Shown: piece after piece, positions 30,535-40,397 of the stretch
How the letters are laid out: each line of letters opens with the position of its first letter
How positions within the stretch are numbered: position 1 is the stretch's first letter
DNA from: Caballeronia insecticola
Lineage (GTDB): Bacteria; Pseudomonadota; Gammaproteobacteria; Burkholderiales; Burkholderiaceae
Direction of reading: 5' to 3'
DNA: 64,000 nucleotides
Assembly (NCBI RefSeq): GCF_000402035.1
Contig: NC_021287.1
Span: 1 to 64,000, forward strand
Notes under the pieces: model-generated
What the model was told of the DNA's origin: nothing
Databases searched by the model: none
The model's input: the letters and a program-made list of their open reading frames with translations, nothing else
Program-made: the position numbers and the translations under genes

Positions 30535-31527
30535 ATGACTCAATCGCTGCGCGTGGTGTTCGCTGGAACGCCCGAATTTGCTGCTGCCGCGCTCGCGGCC
30601 ATTCATGCCGCCGGTTTTGCGGTACCGCTCGTGTTGACACAGCCGGATCGTCCGGCGGGGCGCGGCATGAAGCTGACCGCGAGCCCGGTCAAGCGTTTTG
30701 CGGTCGAGCACGGCCTGAGCGTCGCGCAACCGACGTCGCTGCGGCGCGCGGGCAAGTATCCGGAGGAAGCGGCGCAGGCAATCGATCTGTTGCGGGCCAC
30801 GCCGCACGACGTGATGGTCGTCGCCGCCTACGGCCTCATTCTTCCGCAGGAAGTGCTCGACATTCCGCCGCGCGGCGCGATCAACATCCACGCGTCGCTG
30901 TTGCCGCGTTGGCGTGGCGCCGCGCCGATTCATCGCGCGATCGAAGCGGGCGACGCCGAAACCGGTATCACGCTGATGCAGATGGACGCCGGCCTCGACA
31001 CCGGCGCGATGATTTGCGAGGCACGCACGCCGATCCACGCCACCGATACCACCGCCACGCTGCACGACCGGCTCGCGCAAAGCGGCGCGGAGTTGATCGT
31101 GGCGGCGCTGCGCGATCTCGAACGCGACGGCGCGCTCGCGTCCACGCCGCAGCCGGAAGACGGCACGACCTACGCCGAGAAGATCGCGAAGCACGAGGCG
31201 GCGCTCGACTGGCGTCGCCCGGCGGAAGAACTCGCGCGCCAGATTCGCGCGTTCGATCCGTTTCCGGGCGCATCCGGCACGCTCGATCAGGCCGTCATCA
31301 AGCTCTGGGCGGCGCAACCGCTCGATGGCGCTTCGTACACAGGCGAACCCGGCACGATCGCGGAAGTCTCGGCGGATGGAATCGTCGTGATCTGCGGGCG
31401 GGGCGCGCTCAGGCTCACGCAATTGCAGAAACCGGGCGGCAAGCGTCTGCCCGTGCGCGAATTCCTCGCGGGCGCGCCGCTCGCGAAGGGACAACGCTTC
31501 GCGCTACCGGACGCCGGCCAACAGTAA
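30535..31527 (+). CDS. fmt: Methionyl-tRNA formyltransferase
   Basis: The 330-residue enzyme formylates initiator Met-tRNA using 10-formyl-tetrahydrofolate. It has the formyl-transfer core ([18 protein letters not shown], with catalytic Asn-His upstream in INIHAS and Asp in [15 protein letters not shown]) and the C-terminal OB-like tRNA domain. It follows def in the standard def-fmt pair. Confidence 0.97.
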   Translation: MTQSLRVVFAGTPEFAAAALAAIHAAGFAVPLVLTQPDRPAGRGMKLTASPVKRFAVEHGLSVAQPTSLRRAGKYPEEAAQAIDLLRATPHDVMVVAAYGLILPQEVLDIPPRGAINIHASLLPRWRGAAPIHRAIEAGDAETGITLMQMDAGLDTGAMICEARTPIHATDTTATLHDRLAQSGAELIVAALRDLERDGALASTPQPEDGTTYAEKIAKHEAALDWRRPAEELARQIRAFDPFPGASGTLDQAVIKLWAAQPLDGASYTGEPGTIAEVSADGIVVICGRGALRLTQLQKPGGKRLPVREFLAGAPLAKGQRFALPDAGQQ

Positions 31528-31614
31528 GAGAGTCGGGGACGCCGAACGGGCGCGGCGCTAAAATAAATCGCTTATCGATCGTTCACTCAAGCGCCTGTCA
31601 GTCTGGAGTCCCCG

Positions 31615-32256
31615 ATGCTCGGCATTACCGGTTTTGCCTTCTTTCTCGTCGCGGTTTTTCTGCTGAATGTCACGCCCGGTCCCGATACGGCTTATATCGT
31701 CGGGCGCAGCGTCGCGCAGGGGCGGGGCGCGGGCATCGTGTCGGCGCTGGGCATATCGGCGGGATGCATCGTTCATACGCTCGCGTGCGCCTTCGGTCTC
31801 ACGGCCATTCTGGCCGCTTCCGCGACGGCATTCACCGTCATCAAGATCGCCGGCGCGATTTATCTGATTTATCTCGGCGTGCGCCTGATCTTCACCAAAC
31901 ACGACGATGCCGCGCCAAAAACCCAGGCGAACGAGAAAGCCGCGCCGAAATCCTTGCGCCAGCTTTTCGCGCAAGGATTCATCACCAACGTGCTGAATCC
32001 GAAAGTGGTGCTGTTTTTCGTGTCGTTTTTTCCGCAGTTCGTCGCCGCCGACAGCCAGCACAAAACGCTCGCGTTTCTCACGCTCGGCGTCGTGTTCATC
32101 GCGATGAGCACGCTCTGGAATGGCTTCGTCGCGTGGATCGCGGGCAGCGTCACCGAACGCTTCGCCGGAAAATCGGGCGTGAAGAAATGGCTCGACCGCG
32201 GCGTCGGCGGCGCGTTCGTCGGCCTCGGCATCAAGCTCGCAACCTCGCATCGATAA
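31615..32256 (+). CDS. LysE-family amino-acid/metabolite exporter
   Basis: The 213-residue membrane protein has about six hydrophobic segments and the LysE/RhtB signature near the N-terminus (NVTPGPDTAYIVGRSVAQG). Such proteins export amino acids or related metabolites; the substrate is unknown. It lies 87 bases after fmt and may be transcribed separately. Confidence 0.9.
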   Translation: MLGITGFAFFLVAVFLLNVTPGPDTAYIVGRSVAQGRGAGIVSALGISAGCIVHTLACAFGLTAILAASATAFTVIKIAGAIYLIYLGVRLIFTKHDDAAPKTQANEKAAPKSLRQLFAQGFITNVLNPKVVLFFVSFFPQFVAADSQHKTLAFLTLGVVFIAMSTLWNGFVAWIAGSVTERFAGKSGVKKWLDRGVGGAFVGLGIKLATSHR

Positions 32257-32389
32257 ATCTCGCAACCGCGGATTGAATTATTGCCGGATACCTATATCTA
32301 ACATTTTGCTTACAATCGTCGCTCCGGTCGCGTTGGCCGGAGCAACCGCGCAAATCGCGCACGGTACATAGGGAGAAGGAGTTCCGGAT

Positions 32390-33244
32390 ATGTTCAACTG
32401 GGTCAAAACCGCGATGCTGATGGCTGCGATCACGGCCCTCTTTGTCGTGATCGGCGGAATGATCGGCGGATCGAAAGGCATGATGCTCGCGCTCATCGTC
32501 GCGCTCGGCATGAATTTCTTTTCGTACTGGTTCTCGGACAAGATGGTCCTGCGCATGTACAACGCGCAGGAAGTCGACGAAACCACCGCGCCGCAGTTCT
32601 ATCGCATGGTGCGCGAGCTGGCGACGCGCGCCCAGTTGCCGATGCCGCGCGTCTATCTGATCAACGAAGACGCGCCGAACGCGTTCGCCACGGGCCGCAA
32701 TCCGGAGCACGCGGCGGTCGCGGCGACCACGGGCATTCTGCGCGTGCTGTCCGAGCGCGAAATGCGCGGCGTGATGGCGCACGAACTGGCGCACGTGAAG
32801 CATCGCGACATCCTGATCTCGACGATCTCCGCGACCATGGCCGGCGCGATCTCCGCGCTCGCGAACTTCGCGATGTTCTTCGGCGGGCGCGACGACGAAG
32901 GCCGTCCCTCGAATCCGATCGCGAGCATTCTGGTGGCGATCCTCGCGCCGATCGCGGGCGCGCTGATCCAGATGGCGATTTCCCGCGCGCGCGAATTCGA
33001 GGCCGACCGCGCCGGCGCGGAGATTTCGGGCGATCCGCAGGCGCTCGCGAGCGCGCTCGAAAAAATCCACGCGTATGCCACGGGCGTGCCGTTCCCGGCG
33101 GCGGAAGCGAATCCGGCGACGGCGCAGATGATGATCATGAATCCGCTGTCGGGCGGAGGCATCGCGAATCTTTTCTCGACGCACCCGGCAACCGAAGAGC
33201 GCGTCGCCCGTCTGATGGAGATGGCGCGCACCGGCCGCATCTGA
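32390..33244 (+). CDS. htpX: Membrane zinc metalloprotease HtpX
   Basis: The 284-residue protein has two N-terminal membrane segments, the HExxH zinc site in [10 protein letters not shown], two further hydrophobic segments and the third-ligand Glu in [12 protein letters not shown]. HtpX degrades damaged inner-membrane proteins with FtsH. It has an AGGGAGAAGGAG-type ribosome-binding region. The length equals the family norm (about 285). Confidence 0.96.
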   Translation: MFNWVKTAMLMAAITALFVVIGGMIGGSKGMMLALIVALGMNFFSYWFSDKMVLRMYNAQEVDETTAPQFYRMVRELATRAQLPMPRVYLINEDAPNAFATGRNPEHAAVAATTGILRVLSEREMRGVMAHELAHVKHRDILISTISATMAGAISALANFAMFFGGRDDEGRPSNPIASILVAILAPIAGALIQMAISRAREFEADRAGAEISGDPQALASALEKIHAYATGVPFPAAEANPATAQMMIMNPLSGGGIANLFSTHPATEERVARLMEMARTGRI

Positions 33245-33263
33245 CGCATCCGCTCTTCTGACG

Positions 33264-33298
33264 AAGGCCGCTCCGGTTTTGCCGGCGCGGCCTTTTTC
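33264..33298 (+). terminator. Terminator of htpX
   Basis: AAGGCCGC-t-CCGG and CCGG-c-GCGGCCTT pair across TTTTG, followed by a T-run. Confidence 0.85.
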
Positions 33299-33397
33299 TT
33301 GGCCGCGACCCGTCATCCGGGCGCGCGATCCCTGCACGTTACAATCCACGTTCACGCAAGCTCCACGCTTGGCCGACTGACCGTTCCCGCTGCATTC

Positions 33398-34852
33398 ATG
33401 ACCGACAAGCCTCCCCGGCGGCACACCGCCGCGCATCCACGCCTGAGCGCGCTGCGTCTCGCGCCCGATTCGCTGGCGTTCGCGCTCGATTGCGCGGCGC
33501 AAGCCGTGGGCGCCGTGCGCGCGGGCTCGGCGTTGCCGGCGGCGCTGCAGACGGTCGTCGGCTCGGGCAAGCTCGCGGTGGGGCGCGGCGCGGTGCAGGA
33601 CATCGCCTATCGCACGATGCGCCGCCTCGCACTCGCCGATGCGCTCCTGCACAAGCTCGTCAAGAAGGCGCCGCCGCCGCATGTGTCGAACGTGCTCGTC
33701 TGTGCGTTCACGCTGCTGACCGACGACGAAGCGAACGCGGCCTACGCGCCGTTCACGGTCGTCGATCAGGCGGTGGGCGCAATCGCCGCGCGGCGCGAAT
33801 TTGCTTTCGCGAAGGGTCTGGTGAACGCCGTCCTGCGCAATTTCTTGCGCGAACGCGACGCGCTCATCGAAGAAGCGTGCGCAAGTCCCGTCGTCCGATG
33901 GAACTATCCGCAATGGTGGATCGATGCGGTCAGGCGCGCTCAGCCCGACGCGTGGGAGCGCATTCTGGAGGCGGGCAACGTGCAAGGACCGCTCACGCTG
34001 CGGGTGAACGCGCGTCACACGAGTGTCGATGCCTACCTCGATCGGCTGCGGACAGAGCACATCGACGCCGATGCAGCCGGCCTGTACGCCGTGCGCCTCG
34101 AAACGCCCATGTCCGTCGATCGTATTCCGGGCTTCGCTGAGGGCGTCGTGTCGGTTCAGGACGCGGGCGCGCAATTCGCCGCCCAACTGCTCGACGCCCA
34201 GGACGGCATGCGCGTGCTCGATGCATGCGCCGCGCCGGGCGGCAAGACGGGCCACATTCTTGAACTCGCAAATGTCGATCTGATCGCGCTCGAAAGCGAT
34301 GCCGAACGCGCGACGCGCATCGAGCAGAATCTGACGCGCCTGAAATTGCAGGCGCAGATTGAAGTCGGCGACGCGGGCGATCCTTCGCGCTGGTTCGACG
34401 GCAAGCCGTTCGATCGCATTCTCGCGGACGTGCCGTGCTCGGCGTCGGGCATCGTGCGGCGTCATCCGGATATCCGCTGGCTGCGGCGCGAGTCGGACAT
34501 CGCGGCGCTGGTCGACGAGCAGCGGCGTATCCTGAGCGCGCTGTGGCCGCTCGTCGCGAAGGGCGGCGAGTTGCTTTACGTGACGTGTTCCGTCTTTCCG
34601 GAGGAAGGCGAAGAACAGGCCCGCTGGTTTGGAGCCGCGCATGAAGATGCGGTACGATTGGACGCGCCGGGCCAGTTGTTGCCGACAGCGGCGCGCGCCA
34701 GCTCGGATGCGGCGCAAGGTTCACCGGACGGTACAAATCTCGCGGGCCCCGCTGCGCACGAGGCGCCAGGCGCCGGTCAGTCATCCAGCCGGGGCGCGCG
34801 GGCTTTCGCGGACCACGACGGATTCTTCTACGCGCGCTTTCAGAAACGGTGA
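33398..34852 (+). CDS. rsmB: 16S rRNA (cytosine-967-C5)-methyltransferase
   Basis: The 484-residue protein has the NusB-like N-terminal domain (about 25-170) and the Rossmann methyltransferase domain with CAAPGGKTGHIL (SAM site), DVPCSASGIVRRHPD (Cys that releases product) and YVTCSVFPEE (catalytic Cys). A 40-residue Ala/Ser/Gly-rich insertion precedes the last strand (DHDGFFYARFQKR). ATG 33398 starts MTDKPPRRH. The stop overlaps the next gene's GTG, so translation is probably coupled. Confidence 0.94.
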   Translation: MTDKPPRRHTAAHPRLSALRLAPDSLAFALDCAAQAVGAVRAGSALPAALQTVVGSGKLAVGRGAVQDIAYRTMRRLALADALLHKLVKKAPPPHVSNVLVCAFTLLTDDEANAAYAPFTVVDQAVGAIAARREFAFAKGLVNAVLRNFLRERDALIEEACASPVVRWNYPQWWIDAVRRAQPDAWERILEAGNVQGPLTLRVNARHTSVDAYLDRLRTEHIDADAAGLYAVRLETPMSVDRIPGFAEGVVSVQDAGAQFAAQLLDAQDGMRVLDACAAPGGKTGHILELANVDLIALESDAERATRIEQNLTRLKLQAQIEVGDAGDPSRWFDGKPFDRILADVPCSASGIVRRHPDIRWLRRESDIAALVDEQRRILSALWPLVAKGGELLYVTCSVFPEEGEEQARWFGAAHEDAVRLDAPGQLLPTAARASSDAAQGSPDGTNLAGPAAHEAPGAGQSSSRGARAFADHDGFFYARFQKR

Positions 34853-35445
34853 CGATCAAACGCTTCTTTCCGCTTCGGCTCGCGGCCGTCATCTGGACTG
34901 CGCTGACGCTCTGGCTGAGCTTCGCCGCAGCCGATCCCGCCTTCGCCGAGACGATGGGCGTGCAGCGTGCGTCGCTGCAGGCGGACAATGCCGGCTGGAG
35001 CCTCGACGCCCATTTCGACTTCGATCTCAACAACAGTCTCGAAGAAGCCGTGAACCGTAGCGTGCCGCTCTATTTCACGATCGACTTCAATCTGTCGCGG
35101 CCGCGCTGGTACTGGTTCGACGAAGAGCCGGTCAACGTATCGCAGAGCATCCGGCTTTCCTATCAGCCGCTGACCAACGAATATCGCGTTTCGACGGGCG
35201 GTCTGCAATTGCGCTTCGCGTCGCTCAACGAGGCGCTCGCGGTCATCAAGCATGTGACGTCATGGCACGTGATCGACCGCAATCAGGTGCATGCCGGAGA
35301 AACCTATACCGCATCGGTGCGCATGCAGCTCGACATCGCATTGATGCCCAAGCCGTTCCAGATCGACGCGGTCAACAACCGCGACTGGAACCTTTCCTCG
35401 GACTGGAAGCGTTTTACTTTTACGGCGGCAGAACGTGCGAAATAG
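34849..35445 (+). CDS. DUF4390 family exported protein
   Basis: The 198-residue protein has a signal peptide (KRFFPLRLAAVIWTALTLWL to about AFAE) and a beta-rich domain with PLYFTIDFNLSRPRWYWFDE and LSYQPLTNEYRV, the DUF4390 hallmark. It is probably periplasmic. It starts at GTG 34849 overlapping rsmB and overlaps the next gene, fixing it in the rsmB-ntrY-ntrX unit. Function not established; it may assist the adjacent sensor kinase. Confidence 0.88.
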   Translation: MTIKRFFPLRLAAVIWTALTLWLSFAAADPAFAETMGVQRASLQADNAGWSLDAHFDFDLNNSLEEAVNRSVPLYFTIDFNLSRPRWYWFDEEPVNVSQSIRLSYQPLTNEYRVSTGGLQLRFASLNEALAVIKHVTSWHVIDRNQVHAGETYTASVRMQLDIALMPKPFQIDAVNNRDWNLSSDWKRFTFTAAERAK

Positions 35446-37897
35446 ATTTCGACGCGGCCGCACGGACATGAAGAGTTTCGTCGTTCGGTTGCTGGTCTCA
35501 ACGGTGGCGCTCACGGCAGTTCTGCTGCTCGTGATGCTCGCGCTCGCGAGTGCGAACACCGAGTTCTTCGACCGCTATTACGGCTGGCTTTACGCGGCGA
35601 ACGTCGCGGTGGCGCTCATCTTCATGTTGATCGTCATCAGTCTGTTCGTGATCATCGTGTCGCGCGTGCGGCAGGGGCGCTTCGGCACACGTCTGCTCGC
35701 GAAGCTCGCGTTCATCTTTGCGCTCGTCGGCGTGGTGCCGGGCGCGATCATCTATGTGGTTTCGTATCAGTTCGTGTCGCGCAGTATCGAATCGTGGTTC
35801 GACGTCAACGTGGAAACCGCGCTTACTTCGGGCCTCACGCTCGGGCGCGGCATGCTGGAAAACTCGCTCGCCGACTTCAAGAACCGCGGCCGGCAGATGA
35901 GCGACCAGCTCGGCAGCGCCGATCCGTCGAGTCTCACGCTCGCCCTTCTGCGTCTGCGCGATCAGTACGGCGTGCAGGACGCAGTCGTGTTCGAACGTCC
36001 GCGCGATCAGTACAACCGCGAAGATCTCTCCGTCAACAACGGTTTGCAGCGCGTGCCGGGCTTGCGCACGGTCGCGCAGGCATCGGGCAATTACTACGCG
36101 CTGTTGCCGGCCAACGAGCCGAGCAGCACGATGCTGAAGGCGGCGCAGGATCGTCCGTATGGCGTGATCGAAGGCGAGATCGACGGCGATCCGAAATCGA
36201 ACGGACCGAAGGGCGCGTTGCGGCTGCGCGTGATCGCAAAAATCCCCGATCCAACGACAACCACCGAGTTTCAGCACGTCGATCGATATTTGCAGATTGA
36301 GCAGCCCGTAAGTCAGGAACTCGCGCGTAACGCGGACGCGGTGCAGCGCGCGTATCGCGAGTATCAGGAGAAGCGGCTCGGGCGCACGGGCTTGCGCAAG
36401 ATGTATATCGGCACGCTGACGCTCGCGCTTTTCCTGGCGACCTTCATCGCGATGATGCTCGCGCTCGCGCTCGGCAATCAACTCGCGCGGCCGCTCTTCC
36501 TGCTCGCGCAGGGCACGAAGGAGGTGGCCGAAGGCGACTACACGCCCAAGCGAGAGATCAATTCGCGCGACGAACTCGGCTTTCTTACGCAGTCCTTCAA
36601 CGCAATGACACGCCAGCTTTCCGAGGCGCGCGCGGCGGTCGAAAACAATCGCGTGGCGCTCGAACATTCGAAGGCGTATCTGGAGAGTATCCTCGCCAAT
36701 CTGACGGCGGGCGTGTTCGTGTTCGATCGCCAGTTCCGCCTGACCACGGCCAATCGCGGCGCGGAGCGTATCTTCCGCCAGCCGTTCGCCGCGCTGCTCA
36801 ATCAGTCGATCGATCAGATCGGCGTGCTTGCCGAATTCGGCGCAATGGTGAAGAAGGCGTTCGCTGATCGCGATGCGGCAGCGGTGGGCAGCGGGCAGCC
36901 TATCGGCGATCGCGGGCACTGGCAGCAGCAGGTCGCGGTGAGCGTGCCGGGCGAGAACGATCCGCTGACGCTGCTCGTGCGCGGCACGCAGTTGCTGGGC
37001 CTGACCGAGAGCGAGACAGACGATGCGGAAACCACCGGTTATGTCGTCGTGTTCGACGATATTTCGGATGTGATCTCCGCGCAGCGTTCCGTTGCATGGG
37101 GCGAAGTCGCGCGGCGTCTCGCGCACGAAATCAAGAACCCGCTCACGCCTATTCAACTGTCGGCCGAACGCCTGCAAATGAAGCTCGCCGACAAACTCGC
37201 GCCGTCGGACGCCGACGTGCTCAAGCGCGCGTCGACGACTATCGTGAATCAGGTGCAGGCGATGAAGCAGATGGTCGACGACTTCCGCGAGTACGCGCGC
37301 ACGCCGCCGGCGGTGCTCGGCAACCTGCAACTGAACGATCTCGTCGCCGAAGTGCTCACGCTGTATGGCATCGAAGAAGGCAAGAGTCCGATCAAGATCG
37401 ATCTCGCGAAACTGCCGGTGATCCGCGGCGACGCAACGCAGATTCGCCAGGTCATCCACAACTTGCTACAGAACGCGCAGGATGCGGTGGCGGACGTCGC
37501 GGAGCCGCGCGTGCTGCTCGAAACGAGAACAGTAGAATATGGCGAACCGGATGCTTCGGGCCACGCGCGTGTCGCGGTGCGGCTGACGGTGTCGGACAAT
37601 GGTCCGGGCTTTCCGGCGCGCATTCTGTCGCGTGCGTTCGAGCCTTACGTGACGACAAAAGCGAAAGGCACGGGCTTGGGACTTGCAACGGTGAAGAAGA
37701 TCGTCGACGAGCACGGCGCGCGCATCGACATACGTAACCGCTCGAAGTCGGCGGATGTGGTTGAAGGGGCGCAGATATCGATTCTGTTTCTGCAACTCGC
37801 GGACGAGACCGCTGCGCCGGGCACGACGCCGTCGGGCGCCGGTGCGGCAGCGAATCAGGGAACGACAAAAGCAACAGTGCAGACAAGGGCAGCGTAA
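35435..37897 (+). CDS. ntrY: NtrY-like membrane sensor histidine kinase
   Basis: The 820-residue protein has membrane helices near the N-terminus and a third near residue 330, a large periplasmic loop between, then HAMP (about 350-405), PAS (about 420-520), HisKA with phosphorylated His in LAHEIKNPLTPIQLSAERLQ, and the HATPase (NLLQNAQDAV; SDNGPGFP; KGTGLGLATVKKIV). It phosphorylates the regulator encoded directly after it. GTG 35435 overlaps DUF4390; ATG 35468 (MKSFVVRLL) is an alternative start. The signal is unknown; the NtrY name is by similarity. Confidence 0.9.
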   Translation: MRNRFRRGRTDMKSFVVRLLVSTVALTAVLLLVMLALASANTEFFDRYYGWLYAANVAVALIFMLIVISLFVIIVSRVRQGRFGTRLLAKLAFIFALVGVVPGAIIYVVSYQFVSRSIESWFDVNVETALTSGLTLGRGMLENSLADFKNRGRQMSDQLGSADPSSLTLALLRLRDQYGVQDAVVFERPRDQYNREDLSVNNGLQRVPGLRTVAQASGNYYALLPANEPSSTMLKAAQDRPYGVIEGEIDGDPKSNGPKGALRLRVIAKIPDPTTTTEFQHVDRYLQIEQPVSQELARNADAVQRAYREYQEKRLGRTGLRKMYIGTLTLALFLATFIAMMLALALGNQLARPLFLLAQGTKEVAEGDYTPKREINSRDELGFLTQSFNAMTRQLSEARAAVENNRVALEHSKAYLESILANLTAGVFVFDRQFRLTTANRGAERIFRQPFAALLNQSIDQIGVLAEFGAMVKKAFADRDAAAVGSGQPIGDRGHWQQQVAVSVPGENDPLTLLVRGTQLLGLTESETDDAETTGYVVVFDDISDVISAQRSVAWGEVARRLAHEIKNPLTPIQLSAERLQMKLADKLAPSDADVLKRASTTIVNQVQAMKQMVDDFREYARTPPAVLGNLQLNDLVAEVLTLYGIEEGKSPIKIDLAKLPVIRGDATQIRQVIHNLLQNAQDAVADVAEPRVLLETRTVEYGEPDASGHARVAVRLTVSDNGPGFPARILSRAFEPYVTTKAKGTGLGLATVKKIVDEHGARIDIRNRSKSADVVEGAQISILFLQLADETAAPGTTPSGAGAAANQGTTKATVQTRAA

Positions 37898-38614
37898 ATG
37901 GCAACCATCCTGGTGGTAGACGATGAAATGGGGATCCGGGAACTGCTCTCCGAGATCCTGAGCGACGAAGGCCATGTTGTGGATCTGGCGGAGAACGCGC
38001 AGTACGCGCGCGACTACCGTCTACAGCAGACGCCCGATCTCGTCCTGCTCGACATCTGGATGCCCGATACCGACGGCGTTACTTTGCTGAAGGAATGGGC
38101 CGCGCAGGGCAAGCTCACGATGCCGGTCATCATGATGTCCGGGCACGCGACCATCGACACGGCCGTCGAGGCGACCAAGATCGGTGCGCTCAACTTTCTC
38201 GAGAAGCCGATCGCGCTGCAGAAGCTGCTGAAGGCCGTCGAGCAGGGTCTCGCGCACGGCTCCGCGGCGCCGCCCGCCGCCGCCGCCGCGACGAAGCCGC
38301 CGGCGAGCACGGGAGTCTCGGGCGTGCCGGTGGCGGCCGCGTTGCCGACGGCGTCCTCGGTCATCACATCGAGCGACACGACGGCGAGCGGCGCGGTGCA
38401 GGCGCAGGCAGGACAGACTGCATCGATCTCGTTCGACATTCCGTTGCGCGATGCTCGCGATGCCTTCGAACGCGCGTACTTCGAGTATCACCTCGCGCGC
38501 GAGAACGGCAGCATGACGCGCGTCGCGGAGAAGACGGGGCTTGAGCGCACGCATCTGTATCGCAAGCTCAAGCAACTGGGCGTCGATCTCGGCAAGAACA
38601 AGAACGAGGCCTGA
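37898..38614 (+). CDS. NtrX-like response regulator lacking the AAA+ domain
   Basis: The 238-residue protein has a receiver domain (VDDEMGIRELLSEIL; phosphorylated Asp in VLLDIWMPD; MMSGHATIDTAVEATKIGA), then a 60-residue Ala/Ser/Thr/Pro linker, then a Fis-type helix-turn-helix (NGSMTRVAEKTGLERTHLYR). Classical NtrX (about 450 residues) has a sigma-54-contacting ATPase between these; here it is entirely absent, so this protein cannot drive sigma-54 open-complex formation and must act differently. The gene begins one base after the kinase gene's stop. Confidence 0.9.
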   Translation: MATILVVDDEMGIRELLSEILSDEGHVVDLAENAQYARDYRLQQTPDLVLLDIWMPDTDGVTLLKEWAAQGKLTMPVIMMSGHATIDTAVEATKIGALNFLEKPIALQKLLKAVEQGLAHGSAAPPAAAAATKPPASTGVSGVPVAAALPTASSVITSSDTTASGAVQAQAGQTASISFDIPLRDARDAFERAYFEYHLARENGSMTRVAEKTGLERTHLYRKLKQLGVDLGKNKNEA

Positions 38615-38664
38615 AGCGGTCCGGACACGGCCCCAAAGCGCCCCAGAAAAATGCGCGAGGGGGC

Positions 38665-38693
38665 TTGAGGGGCGCGATAGTCTCTGCTATAGT
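38665..38693 (+). promoter_or_regulatory. Promoter of tRNA-Phe
   Basis: TTGAGG (38665-38670) and TATAGT (38688-38693) are 17 bases apart, and TGC before the -10 makes it extended. The transcript should start near 38700, eight bases before the tRNA. Confidence 0.8.
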
Positions 38694-38707
38694 TTCACCT
38701 CTTCGTT

Positions 38708-38783
38708 GGCCCGGTAGCTCAGTTGGTAGAGCAGCGGATTGAAAATCCGCGTGTCGGTGGTTCGATTCCGCCCCAGGCCACCA
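38708..38783 (+). tRNA. tRNA-Phe (anticodon GAA)
   Basis: The 76-base gene has D-arm TAGCTCAGTTGGTAGAGC, anticodon loop TTGAAAA giving GAA, T-loop TTCGATT and encoded CCA. Acceptor strands GGCCCGG and CCAGGCC pair except for C5-A68. A promoter precedes and a terminator follows. Confidence 0.94.
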
Positions 38784-38794
38784 GAATGCAAGAA

Positions 38795-38830
38795 GCCCGA
38801 GAGTGTCATGCTCTCGGGCTTTTTCTTTTT
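38795..38830 (+). terminator. Terminator of tRNA-Phe
   Basis: GCCCGAGAG and CTCTCGGGC pair across TGTCATG, followed by TTTTTCTTTTT. Confidence 0.92.
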
Positions 38831-38890
38831 GTCGATGTCGTTTTTGTCGATGCCTTCTGCGGCTCAAATCGAGCGACAAAACGAAGCCAC

Positions 38891-38928
38891 AAAAAAACGG
38901 GCGGATCGCGCAAGCGGTCCGCCCGTTT
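38891..38928 (-). terminator. Terminator of the glycoside hydrolase gene
   Basis: AAACGGGCGGA and TCCGCCCGTTT form an 11-base-pair stem. On the minus strand a run of seven T follows. Confidence 0.88.
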
Positions 38929-38978
38929 CTGCTTTCGGCGCAAGCGGCTCGATAACGAGCCGCTACGAACCGCCATCC

Positions 38979-40382
38979 TTACTTCGGATTCGACGCAACG
39001 AAATTCTTGAACGCCGTGTATGCCGCCTTCGGCGTCTTGCCGTCGTTCTTGAGCAGACCGTATGCGCCTTCGCCGCCGGCCGGATCGTCGTAGAGTTCGT
39101 ACGTCTGGATCGCCTGGATGTTGTACTTCGACGCCACCGAGACGAACTGCGCCATCATCTTGTTGCCCACAAGATACGACGCGATCTGTTGATCCGAACC
39201 CATGTTCGGGCGCACGCCGAATTCGTTGATCCAGATCGGCTTGCCCATCTGTTGCAGGACCGCGAGCACGTCGTGGCAACCGGTGCCGCCGCATGCGTTC
39301 GTGATGTCGCCCTGATCCGAGTACCAGTGCCATGCCGTGATGTCCCACGACACGACCGGATGTCCCGTCGAGCCGTCCGGCTGCGTGCCGTTCGCGAGCA
39401 TCTGGTCGAAGCCGTAGTGCATCCACGCGCCGCCGCCCATGATGATCTTGCCGTTCGTATCGACCGACTTGATCCCGGCGATCATGCCGCGGATCACGCC
39501 GCGCGCCTTCTGGAACTTCGCGTTGTCGAAGTGCTGCGGATAGACGCCGTCCACGTTGCCGGTGAGCGCGTCGGCTTCGAGTTCGTTCGACACTTCGTAG
39601 TACGGGTACTTGTTCGCCGTGGCCGTCCACACGCCGAGCTGGTAGCCCGCGTTGTAGGCGTCGTTTTCGTTGTTGAAGTCGAGGCCCATCAGCATCACCG
39701 GATACACGGTCACGCCGCCTGCCGCCATCGTCTTTGCGATACCCGCGAGCTTGTTCGCGGCTGCCTGGCTATACACCTCGTTGCGATACATCTTCACGCC
39801 GAGATCCTGCAACTGCGACAACTGCAGCGCGGGGTTCGAGATGTCGTACGCGCCGCCTTCGTTGTTGTGGCCGTTCGCGCCGTAGAAGATCTTGGTGGTC
39901 GTGGGCGCCGTCGGCGTGGTGGCCTTCGTGTTGTTGACGACCACGTTCACGTTGAGCACCGAGCGCGTGCCGCCCGTGGAGTCGGTCGCCGTGACTTGCC
40001 AGGTGTGATTGCCGGCGGTGAGGCGGGTCGTGTCGACGGTCGTCGAGAACGCGCCGTTCGCAGGCGTGACGTCGCGCGCGATCTTGTTGCCGGTCGACGT
40101 ATCGACGACGGAGACTTTCGTCCACTTCGAGCCGCTCGTGCCGTTCACCGTCGCGGTGCCGGAGACGGTTGCGTTTGCGGCCGGCGAGCCGATCGCGAAG
40201 GCGCTCGTGTTGCGACGGGCTGCATCGACGCTGGATGCGGTGTCGAAAGCGTCGCCGCCGCTACCGCCGCCGCACGCGGCGAGCAGCAGACTGGTTGCGA
40301 CCGCGGCGGCCACGAGGCTCGCCTTCGGTGCGGAGATCACGCGCTTGACGGCGCTGGGAGAGATTAGAGTCGAATTCTTCAT
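38979..40382 (-). CDS. Secreted lipoprotein glycoside hydrolase (clan GH-A type)
   Basis: The 467-residue protein has a lipoprotein signal with lipobox LLAAC (C37), a Gly/Ser stretch, an Ig-like/bacterial beta-sandwich domain (about 60-150, ending VLNVNVVVNN) and a TIM-barrel-like catalytic domain (about 165-467). Two Glu sit at clan GH-A positions: acid/base E267 in EVSNELE and nucleophile E387 in WINEFG. It should be tethered to the membrane surface and cut a polysaccharide; the substrate and GH number cannot be read from sequence alone. ATG 40382 follows the signal-peptide pattern; GTG 40397 is possible. Confidence 0.8.
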   Translation of the reverse strand: MKNSTLISPSAVKRVISAPKASLVAAAVATSLLLAACGGGSGGDAFDTASSVDAARRNTSAFAIGSPAANATVSGTATVNGTSGSKWTKVSVVDTSTGNKIARDVTPANGAFSTTVDTTRLTAGNHTWQVTATDSTGGTRSVLNVNVVVNNTKATTPTAPTTTKIFYGANGHNNEGGAYDISNPALQLSQLQDLGVKMYRNEVYSQAAANKLAGIAKTMAAGGVTVYPVMLMGLDFNNENDAYNAGYQLGVWTATANKYPYYEVSNELEADALTGNVDGVYPQHFDNAKFQKARGVIRGMIAGIKSVDTNGKIIMGGGAWMHYGFDQMLANGTQPDGSTGHPVVSWDITAWHWYSDQGDITNACGGTGCHDVLAVLQQMGKPIWINEFGVRPNMGSDQQIASYLVGNKMMAQFVSVASKYNIQAIQTYELYDDPAGGEGAYGLLKNDGKTPKAAYTAFKNFVASNPK

Positions 40383-40397
40383 ACTATTAGTAAGCAC

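Noticed and set aside
32231..34717. Minus-strand open frame (828 codons) across htpX and rsmB
   Set aside because: Spans two real genes and a terminator on the opposite strand, composition of a shadow frame.
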